64,000 nt of DNA from Pelomonas cellulosilytica (GCF_021353265.1 NZ_JAJTWU010000005.1:248001-312000), one strand, 5' to 3'; positions 1 to 7,482 are shown, counted from the stretch's first letter. Notes: generated by a model from the sequence alone, not told the origin. Numbers and translations: made by a program.

Positions 1-1
1 G

Positions 2-382
2 GTACAGCACAAGCGCCGCTCGCGCGGGCACCGGGGTGTCGATCGGCTCAGCCGTGCGGTGCCAAGCGCGTCTGTGCTGCTCGCGCGGGCCGCCGAGCGT
101 GGCGAGAACCTGGGCTCCATCACCGCGGCACTGCTGCGCCTGCTCGATCGATACGGCGCCTCGGCGCTGCAGGCGGCCATCGACAGCGCGCTGGCCCAGG
201 GCGTGCCGCATCCGAACGCGGTGCGCCTGGCCCTGGAGCGCGCCCGCGAGGAGCAGGGGCTGCCCCCGCCCACGGCGCTGCATCTGAGCGAGGAGGTCGC
301 GCGCCGCGACGCGCCCGTGCGTTCCCACGCCCTGGCCAACTACGACCGAATCGTCCCGGCGGATGAAGGAGAACAGCCGTGA
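2..382 (+). CDS. istA: IS21-family transposase IstA, C-terminal fragment (cut by window edge)
   Basis: The reading frame is open from the left edge and ends at a TGA that overlaps the start of istB. The visible 126 residues are the C-terminal tail of an IS21 IstA transposase: a helical, Arg/Ala-rich stretch containing LLRLLDRYGASALQAAI and HPNAVRLALERAREEQGLPP, typical of the region after the Mu-type C-terminal domain. The catalytic DDE integrase core lies upstream of the window. IstA performs strand cleavage and transfer and works with the IstB ATPase encoded next. Nothing suggests that this end of the gene is broken. Confidence 0.8.
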   Translation, partial: VQHKRRSRGHRGVDRLSRAVPSASVLLARAAERGENLGSITAALLRLLDRYGASALQAAIDSALAQGVPHPNAVRLALERAREEQGLPPPTALHLSEEVARRDAPVRSHALANYDRIVPADEGEQP

Positions 383-1182
383 ACGCACCCATGTCGGCCC
401 ACGCCGCCGAATTGCGCACTCGGGCCACCGAGCTGCGCTTGCACGGCCTGCTGGCCCATTGGGCCGACGTGATGACCGATCCCGAGGCCGCCGCGCGCGT
501 GGCGCAGTGGCTGGACTGGGAGACCCAGGAGCGCAGTCGCCGCAGCCTGGAGCGCCGCCTGCGCGAGGCCCACATCGGTCAGTTCAAGCCGCTGGCCGAC
601 TTCGACTGGAGCTGGCCCGCGCAGATCGACCGCGGCGCCGTGGAAGACCTCATGGCCTTGCAGTTCCTCGCCGACGCCACCAACGTCGTGCTTGTCGGCC
701 CCAACGGCGTGGGCAAGACCATGTGCGCCTGCAACCTTGGCTACCAGGCGGTGCTGGCTGGCCACACGGTGCTGTTCGTCACCGCCGGCCAGTTGCTGGG
801 CGATCTTGCCGCTCTGGACAGTGACTCGACCCTGCGCCGCCGGCTGCGCCATTACGCCGCTCCCGACCTGCTGCTGATTGACGAAGTCGGCTATCTCTCC
901 TACTCCAACCGCCACGCCGACCTGCTGTTCGAGCTGGTCAGCCGGCGCTACCAGCACAAGAGCACGGTGGTCACGACCAACAAAGCGTTCGCCGACTGGG
1001 GCGAGGTGTTCCCGAACGCGGCCTGTGTCGTCTCGCTGGTCGACCGGCTGATGCACCGCGCCGAGGTCGTGCGCATCGAAGGCGAGTCCTACCGGGCCAA
1101 GGAGGCCCAGGAGCGGCTGGCCGCACGAACGCGCCAGCGCGCGGCCAGAGCCGGCGCCACCTCCCGCAAGGCCAAGCCGTGA
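379..1182 (+). CDS. istB: IS21-family helper ATPase IstB
   Basis: This 267-residue protein is the AAA+ ATPase that assists IstA in target selection and transposition. It has an N-terminal IstB helical domain (about 1-90), a Walker A GPNGVGKT at residues 107-114, a Walker B LLLIDEVGYL at 164-173 and the sensor-I type sequence STVVTTNKAF further on. Length is normal for the family (about 250-270). The GTG start at 379 overlaps the istA stop by 4 nt (GTGA), which indicates translational coupling. It appears intact, so the element may be functional if istA is complete. Confidence 0.95.
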   Translation: MNAPMSAHAAELRTRATELRLHGLLAHWADVMTDPEAAARVAQWLDWETQERSRRSLERRLREAHIGQFKPLADFDWSWPAQIDRGAVEDLMALQFLADATNVVLVGPNGVGKTMCACNLGYQAVLAGHTVLFVTAGQLLGDLAALDSDSTLRRRLRHYAAPDLLLIDEVGYLSYSNRHADLLFELVSRRYQHKSTVVTTNKAFADWGEVFPNAACVVSLVDRLMHRAEVVRIEGESYRAKEAQERLAARTRQRAARAGATSRKAKP

Positions 1183-1376
1183 CGCCACGCCCGGCCACCC
1201 CATCGGTGCTGCCGACGCACTGGACGCCCGAGCAGGCGTTGGCAGTCTCCGAGTGCCTGCAGGCCCTGAGCGAGCAGCTCTGGATCCTCTACGGCCCGCG
1301 GATCCAACAGGCCTGGCGCGATCAACTCGTGCGTGACACACCATCGCCCCCCGCCGACCCGACTGAACCGTTCTGA
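1179..1376 (+). CDS. Small IS21-associated protein
   Basis: A 65-residue ORF starts with GTG overlapping the istB stop by 4 nt, so it is translationally coupled to the transposition genes. The central part LPTHWTPEQALAVSECLQALSEQLWILYG looks like an amphipathic helical pair, and a short acidic/proline tail follows. Small ORFs of this kind often follow istB in IS21 elements of proteobacteria. The function is unknown to me. It has no signal peptide or membrane segment. Confidence 0.6.
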   Translation: MTPRPATPSVLPTHWTPEQALAVSECLQALSEQLWILYGPRIQQAWRDQLVRDTPSPPADPTEPF

Positions 1377-1429
1377 CGCCGCCGAATAACGTCGCCTCCC
1401 TCGTCGGCGGCGTCCTCATCTCATCCACC

Positions 1430-1447
1430 AGGGCCCCACGGGGCCCT
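1430..1447 (+). terminator. GC-rich hairpin after the IS21 genes
   Basis: AGGGCCCC at 1430-1437 pairs perfectly with GGGGCCCT at 1440-1447 across a 2-nt loop, 54 nt after the last IS21 ORF. It lacks a strong T-run, so it is either a weak terminator or part of the element's terminal structure. Confidence 0.35.
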
Positions 1448-1500
1448 TCCTACTGGTACCGGCCTACGTCCAAAACCGCGTCCTCACCGCCGAATAAGCG

Positions 1501-1935
1501 CGGATCCTGACCGCCGCTAACACTCGATGCTGCTTTCGCGCCTGACCGTTTTAAAGCGCTCGATCCGTACGCTGTACCGGGGGCGGCCTTCTGGGGCAAA
1601 GGTGAGAGCTGGCGAGCAGCAAAGCACATGACCATGGCGGAGCTGGCTGCGACGGACCTAGGAAAGTTCTTTGAGTCAATGTAGGCAGCTTGCACCTTGA
1701 ACGGATATTTCTGCCCACTCCGGGCACGCTGTGCGCGGTGGAGCTCGAGCGAAAGCAAGCCTGAATCATGCCGAGTGAAAGCGCTGTTGCATGCCAGCAA
1801 GAAGACTGCGCTATGCATGGTCAAACGTCTGCATTAGTCCCATCACCGGACGCATGGCACATGGCGTTGACCGACCGAGATCGCTGCAGACCGGCCGGTC
1901 AACCAGCGAAGACGGCTTCAGGCTGATCTCGGACG
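1501..1935. other. Gap with no supported gene
   Basis: About 435 nt between the IS21 right end and the 3' end of the lipoprotein gene. Short reading frames exist on both strands, but none has a ribosome-binding site, recognisable domain or the local codon bias. Base composition is lower in GC than the flanking core. It is probably decayed or insertion-scarred DNA. Confidence 0.4.
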
Positions 1936-2460
1936 CTAGTTGCCAAGCGACTGAGTGTATGGGGGCAAAAAGCGCATGTTGGGCAAGAAGCGCATCGCCT
2001 CTTGTCTAGGAAGAAGGCGCCAACTGTGATCTGTTGGGCCAGCCACCGTCATAGCGCTTGTTCCCACAGTAACGACCGAGTTTCGACCTGTAGTGATGAA
2101 GGCTAGGTAGTACGCGCCAGGCTCGCCAATGGTGAACTGACCGGGAATGTTGTCGAGGAAGGTCAATGCTTGGCTCTTCTCGCTCGTAATCTTGTATGTG
2201 CCTGGCTTCACATAAAGAAAGGTATAAGAGCCAACTTTCACGTCAGCAACCTTTGTCCCATTAAGCGACGTTACGGGCCAAACACCCGATCCGTTTTCCG
2301 ATAGGAAGGGCCGGAAGATGTAGAGCGTCGCCAAGCCCGGCGGCGCCGCAGGAGCCTCAGAGAACTTAGGGGCGTCACGCGGAGGGATGTTGGAGGCACA
2401 CCCGGAGACAAAGGAGAAAGCAAGGATGGATGCGGCGCGTACGATGGTTCGTCTGTTCAT
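1936..2460 (-). CDS. DUF2846-like outer-membrane or periplasmic lipoprotein
   Basis: The start is placed at the ATG that gives MNRRTIVRAASILAFSFVSG followed by Cys: a basic N-region, hydrophobic core and lipobox (V-S-G-C), so it is a predicted lipoprotein of 174 residues. The mature part reads ATLYIFRPFLSENGSGVWPVTSLNGTKVADVKVGSYTFLYVKPG in segments, the pattern of DUF2846-type beta-rich proteins (an Arg-Pro near the start, a surface 'G-x-Y' strand, a Lys-Pro-Gly turn). The function of this family is not established. It stands alone between two mobile elements, with lower GC than the core, so horizontal acquisition is likely. Confidence 0.65.
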   Translation of the reverse strand: MNRRTIVRAASILAFSFVSGCASNIPPRDAPKFSEAPAAPPGLATLYIFRPFLSENGSGVWPVTSLNGTKVADVKVGSYTFLYVKPGTYKITSEKSQALTFLDNIPGQFTIGEPGAYYLAFITTGRNSVVTVGTSAMTVAGPTDHSWRLLPRQEAMRFLPNMRFLPPYTQSLGN

Positions 2461-2516
2461 AGGGTGCTGGCGTCGTTGAGGTGGAATATCGGCGGGCAAG
2501 GCCTAACGAATGAAAG

Positions 2517-2616
2517 GGACTTCCCCGTCCCGAACCAGCCGCGATGCGGCGAGCGGCAACCAGGTGCCACGATGTGAAGTACGGTTTCTCATCAACTCAT
2601 CTGGAAGGGGAAGTCC
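2517..2616 (+). repeat. 10-bp inverted repeat enclosing the IS110 left non-coding end
   Basis: GGACTTCCCC at 2517-2526 is the exact reverse complement of GGGGAAGTCC at 2607-2616, 80 nt apart. A smaller hairpin, GGGAC/GTCCC at 2516-2520 and 2527-2531, overlaps the left arm. The right arm includes the purine-rich ribosome-binding region of the recombinase fragment. In IS110-group elements the left non-coding end encodes the bridge RNA, so this may be a remnant of that structured RNA; that reading is inference. Confidence 0.45.
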
Positions 2617-2631
2617 ATAACGATTCTGACC

Positions 2632-2976
2632 GTGGGTATCGACCTCGCCAAGAACGCTTTTGCGGTGAATGGCGTCAATCAGGCCGGTAAGGCTGAACTG
2701 GTCCGCCCGGCCGTGGCGCGCGACAATCTCAACGAGCTCATCGCGAGTCTGCCGCCGTGCGTCATCGGCATGGAAGCCTGTTCCGGCGCCCGCCACTGGG
2801 CGCGCCTGTTCCAGGCCTCGGGTCACATCGTGCGGCTGATCACGCCGAAGTTCGTCACGCCCTACCGGATGAGCGGCAAGCGCGGGAAGAACGACGCGGC
2901 TGATGCCGCCGCCATCTGCGAGGCCATCCAGCGCCCGCACATGCGCTTCGTGCCGCTCAAGACGCTCGAACAGCGA
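2632..2976 (+). pseudogene. IS110-family recombinase, truncated after the N-terminal DEDD domain
   Basis: The frame from GTG 2632 (CTG 2626 is an alternative start) encodes the RuvC-like N-terminal half of an IS110-family DEDD recombinase. It has the first acidic residue in GIDLAKNAF (D4), a Glu in IGMEACSGAR (E48) and the pair in KRGKNDAADAAAICEA (D88, D91), then HMRFVPLKTLEQ. At about residue 114 similarity stops: the usual continuation into the coiled region and the serine-containing C-terminal Tnp domain is missing, and the frame runs into unrelated sequence ending at 3027. The catalytic tetrad is present, but the Ser domain needed for strand exchange is lost, so this is a dead fragment. 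Confidence 0.8.
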
Positions 2977-3339
2977 CTCTTACACCGATGCACCGAATCG
3001 GACGGCACTGCACGCCGAGTCCATTGACAGGAAAACCCTGAACGAATCCAGGCATCACGCGGGGCCGTCAGGCGGTGCCCGCACCTCGTCATGGCTTCCG
3101 AAAAGTTCAGAGTTGAATGAACGAAATCCGTAAAAGTTCAGAGTTGAATGAGCAGGTAGTTCAGGTCTGGCCGAGCACGCTCTTCCCAAGTACTTGATCT
3201 GTCAGTGGGTGGAGTTCAAAACTGAATGGTTTTCGACAGCTCGTCAAGCGAGCCGGTGCGGCTGGGCACCCTGCGCGGTTCGTTTGCCCTGGGCTGTTTG
3301 CTGCCCCGTGGCCAGCCGGCGTGAGTGCTCATCACTTTT
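2977..3339. other. Gap with repeats but no gene
   Basis: Between the IS110 fragment and the operator of the RES module there is no supported gene. It contains two copies of a 20-bp direct repeat and a third diverged copy (gttcaaaactgaatgg near 3214). It looks like a graveyard of insertion-sequence ends. Confidence 0.4.
3101..3151 (+). repeat. Perfect 20-bp direct repeat, two copies
   Basis: AAAAGTTCAGAGTTGAATGA occurs at 3101-3120 and again at 3132-3151, 31 bp apart start to start. A degenerate copy (GTTCAAAACTGAATGG) lies near 3214-3229. The spacing and position next to a broken IS110 element suggest IS-end or transposase-binding repeats, but I do not recognise the element. Confidence 0.6.
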
Positions 3340-3378
3340 AGGCGAATGCGCACCGTATCGCCTCACAATTTGAGGCGA
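3340..3378 (+). promoter_or_regulatory. Candidate operator of the Xre-RES module
   Basis: A perfect inverted repeat, TCGCCTCA at 3358-3365 and TGAGGCGA at 3371-3378 with a 5-nt centre, is preceded by another AGGCGA half-site at 3340-3345. It lies about 105 nt upstream of the antitoxin start in a region without genes. Antitoxins of this class usually repress their own operon by binding such repeats; the assignment is inferred from position and symmetry. Confidence 0.5.
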
Positions 3379-3483
3379 ACGATCAGGATTCAGCAGTCGG
3401 CCACAAACGGTCGAGGGCAATGCGGCTTTGACCCCTGTCGCCCGGAAGGCTCATGGACAAGTTGATGCAAATGCGCTAAGTTC

Positions 3484-4170
3484 GTGTCGCAAATGAACGC
3501 AACACCGGAGTTCCGCATGCCCTCGACCGCCGCCTCCCCGCTGCACAACCTCTGGTCGATTGTCCTGTCCAAGGTCGGCGGTTCCCACATCGAGCTCGGC
3601 GACAACATCATCACGAACAACGAGGTGGGCCCTGCGCCGCGGGCGGGTGGCAAGGCTGCCGCCAAGGGCGACGCGAAGGGTGACCTGAATGGCATCAAGG
3701 GCGTCGGTAGGACGTTCAAGATCGACTCCAAGCTTGGTCGGCACGCGCACGTGCACCGCAAGTCTGCTGTCGAGCTCTTCACGATCCCTACCCACCTGTC
3801 GGCCAAGCAAGCCTACGTCATCGTCAAGTTGGGAATCCCTAGCCGCAGCCTGGAGCCGCTGAGCGACCACTTGGGCATCGGCAAGGGCGCGGCCGCGGGT
3901 GTCCTGGGAATGGACCGCGCCACGGCCAACCGCAAGGTGGCCAAGGACGACGTGCTTCCGACCTACGCGGCCGAGAGCATGCTGCGCCTGCTCGAGCTCG
4001 ACGCGATGGCACGCGACACCTTCGAGACTGATGAAGAAGCGGCTGCGTGGCTGCGTCAGCCACACCCGATGCTCGACGGGGAGACGCCGCTGGACTGCGC
4101 CAAGTCCGGCTTTGGCGCCGAACGCGTCAAGGACATCCTCAACGCCGTCAAGTACGGTGGCGTCGTTTGA
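3484..4170 (+). CDS. Xre/MbcA/ParS-type antitoxin (DUF2384) of a RES-Xre module
   Basis: This 228-residue protein (GTG 3484; ATG 3493 is equally possible) is the antitoxin of a type II RES-Xre toxin-antitoxin pair. The middle part, LSAKQAYVIVKLGIPSRSLEPLSDHLGIGKGAAAGVLGMDRATANRKV in pieces, is the Xre-like helix-turn-helix region. The C-terminal 60 residues (LRLLELDAMARDTFETDEE, AAAWLRQPHPMLDG, VKDILNAVKYGGVV) are the MbcA/ParS toxin-binding domain. It carries an unusually long N-terminal extension of about 90 residues, rich in Gly/Ala/Lys, of unknown role. The stop codon overlaps the toxin start. It probably neutralises the toxin by direct binding and represses the operon. Confidence 0.85.
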   Translation: MSQMNATPEFRMPSTAASPLHNLWSIVLSKVGGSHIELGDNIITNNEVGPAPRAGGKAAAKGDAKGDLNGIKGVGRTFKIDSKLGRHAHVHRKSAVELFTIPTHLSAKQAYVIVKLGIPSRSLEPLSDHLGIGKGAAAGVLGMDRATANRKVAKDDVLPTYAAESMLRLLELDAMARDTFETDEEAAAWLRQPHPMLDGETPLDCAKSGFGAERVKDILNAVKYGGVV

Positions 4171-4682
4171 CTACGGTCTACCACATCGGCTACTGCGACA
4201 CGCCGGCACCAGCGCTCAACGTCCTACTCATGAGTCTGGGCTATGGCTCGACGCAGGGCAACGGACGGTGGCACACCAAGGGCCCCAACCAAGTTGTCTA
4301 CTGCGGCTCGAGCCGGGCCCTGTGCCAGCTCGAAAAGCGCGTGCACGCCAACGGCGCCAACCCCAAGAACCAAGCGCTCATGCGGTTGGAGATTCCCGCG
4401 GCCGCCTCCCTGATCGAGGTCGAGACGCTGGGCCTGCCTGCGGACTGGCGCGACGACGAGACGGCCACCCAGACCATCGGCAACACCTGGGTTGCCTCGG
4501 GCGCGAGCCTGGGGCTATGGGTGCCTTCCTACATCGAGCCCGGCGAGCGGAACCTGCTGCTCAACCCCGCGCACCCGGCGTACGCCGCCGTCACCCTCCA
4601 CATTGAGCGCCACCCGTTCAAGTTCGACCCGCGGCTGTTCATCGCGCCGGCGCCCGCAGCGCCTGGCGGCACTTCACCCTGA
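4167..4682 (+). CDS. RES-domain toxin (NAD+-degrading type)
   Basis: Start TTG at 4167 overlaps the antitoxin stop by 4 nt (TTGA), giving 171 residues that begin MTTVYHIGYC. This fits the family, and the frame upstream is only a shadow of the antitoxin gene. RES toxins such as MbcT and Res are NAD+ phosphorylases or glycohydrolases that deplete NAD+ in the cytoplasm. The signature residues are visible: Arg34 in GNGRWHTKG, Glu56 in RALCQLEKRV, and Ser121 in LGLWVPSYIEPGERNLLLNP. Coupled to the Xre antitoxin, it forms a complete module inside the island, so it may stabilise the island or act in phage defence. Confidence 0.85.
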   Translation: MTTVYHIGYCDTPAPALNVLLMSLGYGSTQGNGRWHTKGPNQVVYCGSSRALCQLEKRVHANGANPKNQALMRLEIPAAASLIEVETLGLPADWRDDETATQTIGNTWVASGASLGLWVPSYIEPGERNLLLNPAHPAYAAVTLHIERHPFKFDPRLFIAPAPAAPGGTSP

Positions 4683-4989
4683 AGCGCCAACTTCCAGACA
4701 CCAAGAGAGTTCTTTGGCTGTCTTGCTGAGGCAAGCGCCTAAAGGGCTTTGAACGTCCGCTTCGCGGCGCCGAGATCAGCCGACTCCGAAGACCGCAAGG
4801 GTCGATCTGCGACGGTCGCCGAACCCCAAAGCAGTCACTCGGCCGCCACGACCGCAGTCGGCAGCATCGAATGGCCGCTCTTACCGTCAGACCAGTCGGC
4901 CGTAGCATGAGCCGGGGAGCAGCTGGATGACCGGTACTGGCTCATGATCGCTCGCGAGAAAGGCCTTTCAAGCGCCTGTTGGGATTTGC
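4683..4989. other. Gap with no supported gene
   Basis: About 300 nt between the RES toxin and the hipBA promoter region. Reading frames on both strands lack ribosome-binding sites and recognisable domains. I see only short GC-rich inverted repeats. Confidence 0.4.
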
Positions 4990-5013
4990 TTTGTGAAAGC
5001 AAAATTGCACAAA
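4990..5013 (+). promoter_or_regulatory. Candidate HipB operator/promoter region
   Basis: TTTGTG at 4990-4995 and CACAAA at 5008-5013 form an inverted repeat with a 12-nt centre, 26 nt before the hipB start, in a locally A/T-rich stretch that would also hold the promoter. HipB proteins repress their operons through such palindromes; this site is not the E. coli consensus and is inferred from position. Confidence 0.4.
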
Positions 5014-5039
5014 AATGCGCATATGTGTATTCTTGGCTT

Positions 5040-5366
5040 ATGCCTAAAGCCGCCGTATCTGTAGCGAGCCTGCCCAGTCCCGTACAGATCTCGTTGGAAG
5101 TCCTTGGAGGCCATTTGCGGCTCGGCCGAAAGCGACGGAAGGAGTCGCTCCGGGCTTGGGCCTTGCGGATGGATGTATCCGTTCCGACCTTGGCTGCAAT
5201 GGAGAAAGGCGATCCGCGCGTCAGCATGGGCGTGTATGCCACCGCGTTGTGGCTGCTCGGCCGAGATGGCGCACTGCGGGATCTGGCGGCGCCAGAGCAC
5301 GACGCCCAGGCTTTGGCGCAGGAGATCCTGGCCATTGAGAAGAAGGGGGGCCGCCGCCGTGAATAG
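5040..5366 (+). CDS. hipB: HipB-like helix-turn-helix antitoxin
   Basis: The ATG at 5040 gives a 108-residue protein, and the A/T-rich promoter region lies directly before it; upstream extension of the frame has no support. The XRE-type helix-turn-helix is in residues about 20-75 (LGGHLRLGRKRRKESLRAWA, VSVPTLAAMEKGDPRVSMGV), with a short helical tail ending KKGGRRRE. It is the DNA-binding antitoxin partner of the HipA kinase encoded next; the two genes overlap by 8 nt (GTGAATAG). It is expected to bind HipA and repress the operon. Confidence 0.85.
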   Translation: MPKAAVSVASLPSPVQISLEVLGGHLRLGRKRRKESLRAWALRMDVSVPTLAAMEKGDPRVSMGVYATALWLLGRDGALRDLAAPEHDAQALAQEILAIEKKGGRRRE

Positions 5367-6615
5367 CGCCTACAAGCCGCAAGACACCATGAGCCTGTGG
5401 TGGCTTGGTGACGGTCTGGCGTCGCCGCGAAGCGTCGGCCAGATCTTCCTGGCCGAGGGCAACCGAAAAGTCGGCCTGGAGTATTCGGCCGACTGGCAGC
5501 AGCACGGCTTCCCCCTCAGCGAAGACCTGCCCTTGGGCCGGGGCGCCTACGTGCCCAAGGAGCGAGACATGGCGGTCGGCGCCGTTGACGATGCGCGACC
5601 GGATCGCTGGGGCGAGCGTGTGATTCGCAACCTCTACAAGCCCTCACGGCTGTCGGTGCTGGAGTACCTCTACTTCGCGGGCGATTACCGCTTCGGCGCG
5701 TTGGGTGTCTCGACGGATGCTGGCGGCTACCGGCCCGGCAGCGGGGGAGCCATGGCGAGCTTGGCCAACCTCGACGACATGCGGCGTGCGGTTGCTGCGG
5801 TCCTGGCCGACGAGAAGCTGGACGAGCGGCTGGTGCGCTTGGTCAAGCCCGGACCATCGTTCGGCGGCGCTCGCCCCAAGTCCTTGATCGAGATGGACGG
5901 CGCACAGTGGATCGTGAAGTTCTCCGAAGGAGAGGACTTCAACACGGAGCTTGTCGAGCACGCCACCATGCGCCTGGCCAGCCAATGCGGAATCGACGTG
6001 GCGCAGACGCGCGCGTTGCCCTTGGTCCACGGGCACGCCGTCGCCGTGAAGCGCTTTGATCGCTGCGGCGATCGGCGCTCGCATGTGATCTCCGCCAACA
6101 CCGTGTTGCGCGCCAACGGCCTGCCCATGGGCTACCCGGAACTCGCACAGAGCCTGCGTCGGATCGGACGAGCGCAAGCCATTCGCGAGCAACAGAAGGA
6201 GTTGTTCAAACGCATGGTCTTCAACATCCTGATGGACAACACGGATGACCATGAGAAGAACCATGCCTTCGTGCGCGCGGCCGACGGGTTCTACGACCTG
6301 TCACCGGCCTACGACGTCGTGCCGTCGGTTCAGGGGCTGGGCCAACAGCAGCTCAGGGTTGGCAAGGAGCAGGCCGATGCGTCGATGGAGAACGCGCTGT
6401 CGGAAGTACAGGCATTCGGGCTCACCAAAGATACGGCCGTGGAGGCGGTCAAGCGCGTGGCTGCGGTCGTGGATGGGTGGAAGAAGTTCTTCCAGGATCT
6501 CGGTGTAAGCAATCGCGACTTGGCCCAGTTGGCCCAGTACATCGATGGACCGAATCTGAAGGATCAGCGCGCCGAGTTCATCGACAGGACAACCCAAGCC
6601 CCCGCTTGGCGTTGA
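5359..6615 (+). CDS. hipA: HipA-family serine/threonine kinase toxin
   Basis: The GTG at 5359 lies inside the end of hipB and gives 418 residues, close to the usual 410-440; ATG 5389 is an alternative. HipA kinases phosphorylate targets such as glutamyl-tRNA synthetase and induce growth arrest. Visible features are a Ser-containing activation loop PSFGGARPK (about 166-174), the lysine strand QWIVKFSEG, the catalytic NTDDHEKNHAF (Asp297, Asn301) and the metal-binding DLSPAYDVVP (Asp313). All key residues are present, so the toxin looks active. It is the second complete toxin-antitoxin pair in this island. Confidence 0.9.
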   Translation: MNSAYKPQDTMSLWWLGDGLASPRSVGQIFLAEGNRKVGLEYSADWQQHGFPLSEDLPLGRGAYVPKERDMAVGAVDDARPDRWGERVIRNLYKPSRLSVLEYLYFAGDYRFGALGVSTDAGGYRPGSGGAMASLANLDDMRRAVAAVLADEKLDERLVRLVKPGPSFGGARPKSLIEMDGAQWIVKFSEGEDFNTELVEHATMRLASQCGIDVAQTRALPLVHGHAVAVKRFDRCGDRRSHVISANTVLRANGLPMGYPELAQSLRRIGRAQAIREQQKELFKRMVFNILMDNTDDHEKNHAFVRAADGFYDLSPAYDVVPSVQGLGQQQLRVGKEQADASMENALSEVQAFGLTKDTAVEAVKRVAAVVDGWKKFFQDLGVSNRDLAQLAQYIDGPNLKDQRAEFIDRTTQAPAWR

Positions 6616-6636
6616 GCCGCTTTCTGAACAACCCCC

Positions 6637-7272
6637 ATGAATCAGTTGATCACCGCTCTGGGTCTCGCCTTGGCCCATCTCACGACTTTGGCCCAAGCAC
6701 CGAACCAGCTTGTAGTCCCTGCACTGCCGTCCAGCGCTTCAGCGACGGCGGCTAGTGCCCCGACGTTCGCTCGGGTTCAGGTGTTAGGCAGCCTGGAGCC
6801 GACGCTCGATTTGGGCTGTATCGCCGGCTCCCAGGTACTCCCCACCCATGCGCCGCCCGATCTCTTTCTCGCGGCCTTCCGATGCGTCATGACCGATCAA
6901 TTCGACCGCGCTGCGCGGTTGATGACTATCGCCCAAGCGTTCGGTCAATTCGACGTAGCCCGTCTCACTGATCGCACCGTAGCCGCAGGGCCCACGGTGC
7001 TAGCGCGGCGGATGGTTGGACAGGTCCCCAGAGAGAAGCTCACAGCCCTCCTCACGGCGACGCGCGCGGCGGAAGCCAGCGCGGCACTCAACGCGGAGCT
7101 GTGCGCCGACTTGCAACGTGTTGGACCGCCCGCCTACTACCCCCGCTATTTGGTGCTGCACGGCCTTGCTGCCGCGAGCGGGCAGTCCACGCCGGAGAAT
7201 TCGTTGAAGGCGTCGTTCGACGGCCCGGCCTATTGGGCGGCGTACCTTAAGGGCGCGGTCCGCTGTCCCTGA
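6637..7272 (+). CDS. Secreted protein of unknown function
   Basis: This 211-residue ORF begins 21 nt after hipA on the same strand. The N-terminus MNQLITALGLALAHLTTLAQ ends in Ala and looks like a cleavable signal peptide. The mature part has two Cys (in LDLGCIAG and AAFRCVM), then two more later (LCADL, VRCP), which could form disulfides in the periplasm. I recognise no domain. The position could mean cotranscription with hipBA, but a periplasmic product has no obvious role in that module; it may be an independent island cargo gene. Confidence 0.55.
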   Translation: MNQLITALGLALAHLTTLAQAPNQLVVPALPSSASATAASAPTFARVQVLGSLEPTLDLGCIAGSQVLPTHAPPDLFLAAFRCVMTDQFDRAARLMTIAQAFGQFDVARLTDRTVAAGPTVLARRMVGQVPREKLTALLTATRAAEASAALNAELCADLQRVGPPAYYPRYLVLHGLAAASGQSTPENSLKASFDGPAYWAAYLKGAVRCP

Positions 7273-7398
7273 ATGCTCGGCCAAGCAGGTGCCAGGTGCC
7301 CTGTGGCTCGGCGCAACTGCCCCGCCTGCGAACGCGTCGTCTTGGAAACAAGCTTCGCGCCGATGGTGGCGCGTCCAGATCAAGACGTTTCGACCCAA

Positions 7399-7410
7399 CG
7401 CCGAATAAGC
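7399..7410 (+). repeat. Copy of the IS21-end 12-mer at the far side of the island
   Basis: CGCCGAATAAGC here is identical to 1488-1499 near the IS21 right end. It lies in the non-coding 210 nt that separate the island from the core-like protease gene. With 12 bp it could be chance, or the trace of an IS21 end marking the island boundary. Confidence 0.25.
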
Positions 7411-7482
7411 CACGCAACTCCAGCTCTTCGGCTGTGATGCAACTCATCTGCGCCCTCGCCCACGCTGATGGCTCGCGAGCGT

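Larger units (their letters stand above)
1..1500 (+). mobile_element. IS21-family insertion sequence, left part missing from window
   Basis: The gene order istA (3' end), istB and a small third ORF, with 4-bp stop/start overlaps, is that of IS21-family elements. The left end lies outside the window. After the last ORF the sequence carries short repeats (CCGCCGAATAA at 1379-1389 and 1487-1497) and a perfect GC-rich hairpin at 1430-1447, as expected for the multiple terminal repeats of IS21 elements. The exact right terminus cannot be fixed here; about 1500-1515 is an estimate. Confidence 0.75.

Noticed and set aside
1450-1824. Minus-strand frame of 124 codons after the IS21 element
   Set aside because: No ribosome-binding site, no recognisable domain and codon use unlike real genes here; probably chance in decayed DNA.
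1791-2009. Plus-strand frame of 72 codons overlapping the end of the lipoprotein gene
   Set aside because: It runs opposite to a well-supported lipoprotein gene and shows no family features.
3390-3806. Minus-strand frame of 138 codons opposite the RES antitoxin
   Set aside because: Lies antisense to a clear Xre/MbcA gene and lacks any domain.
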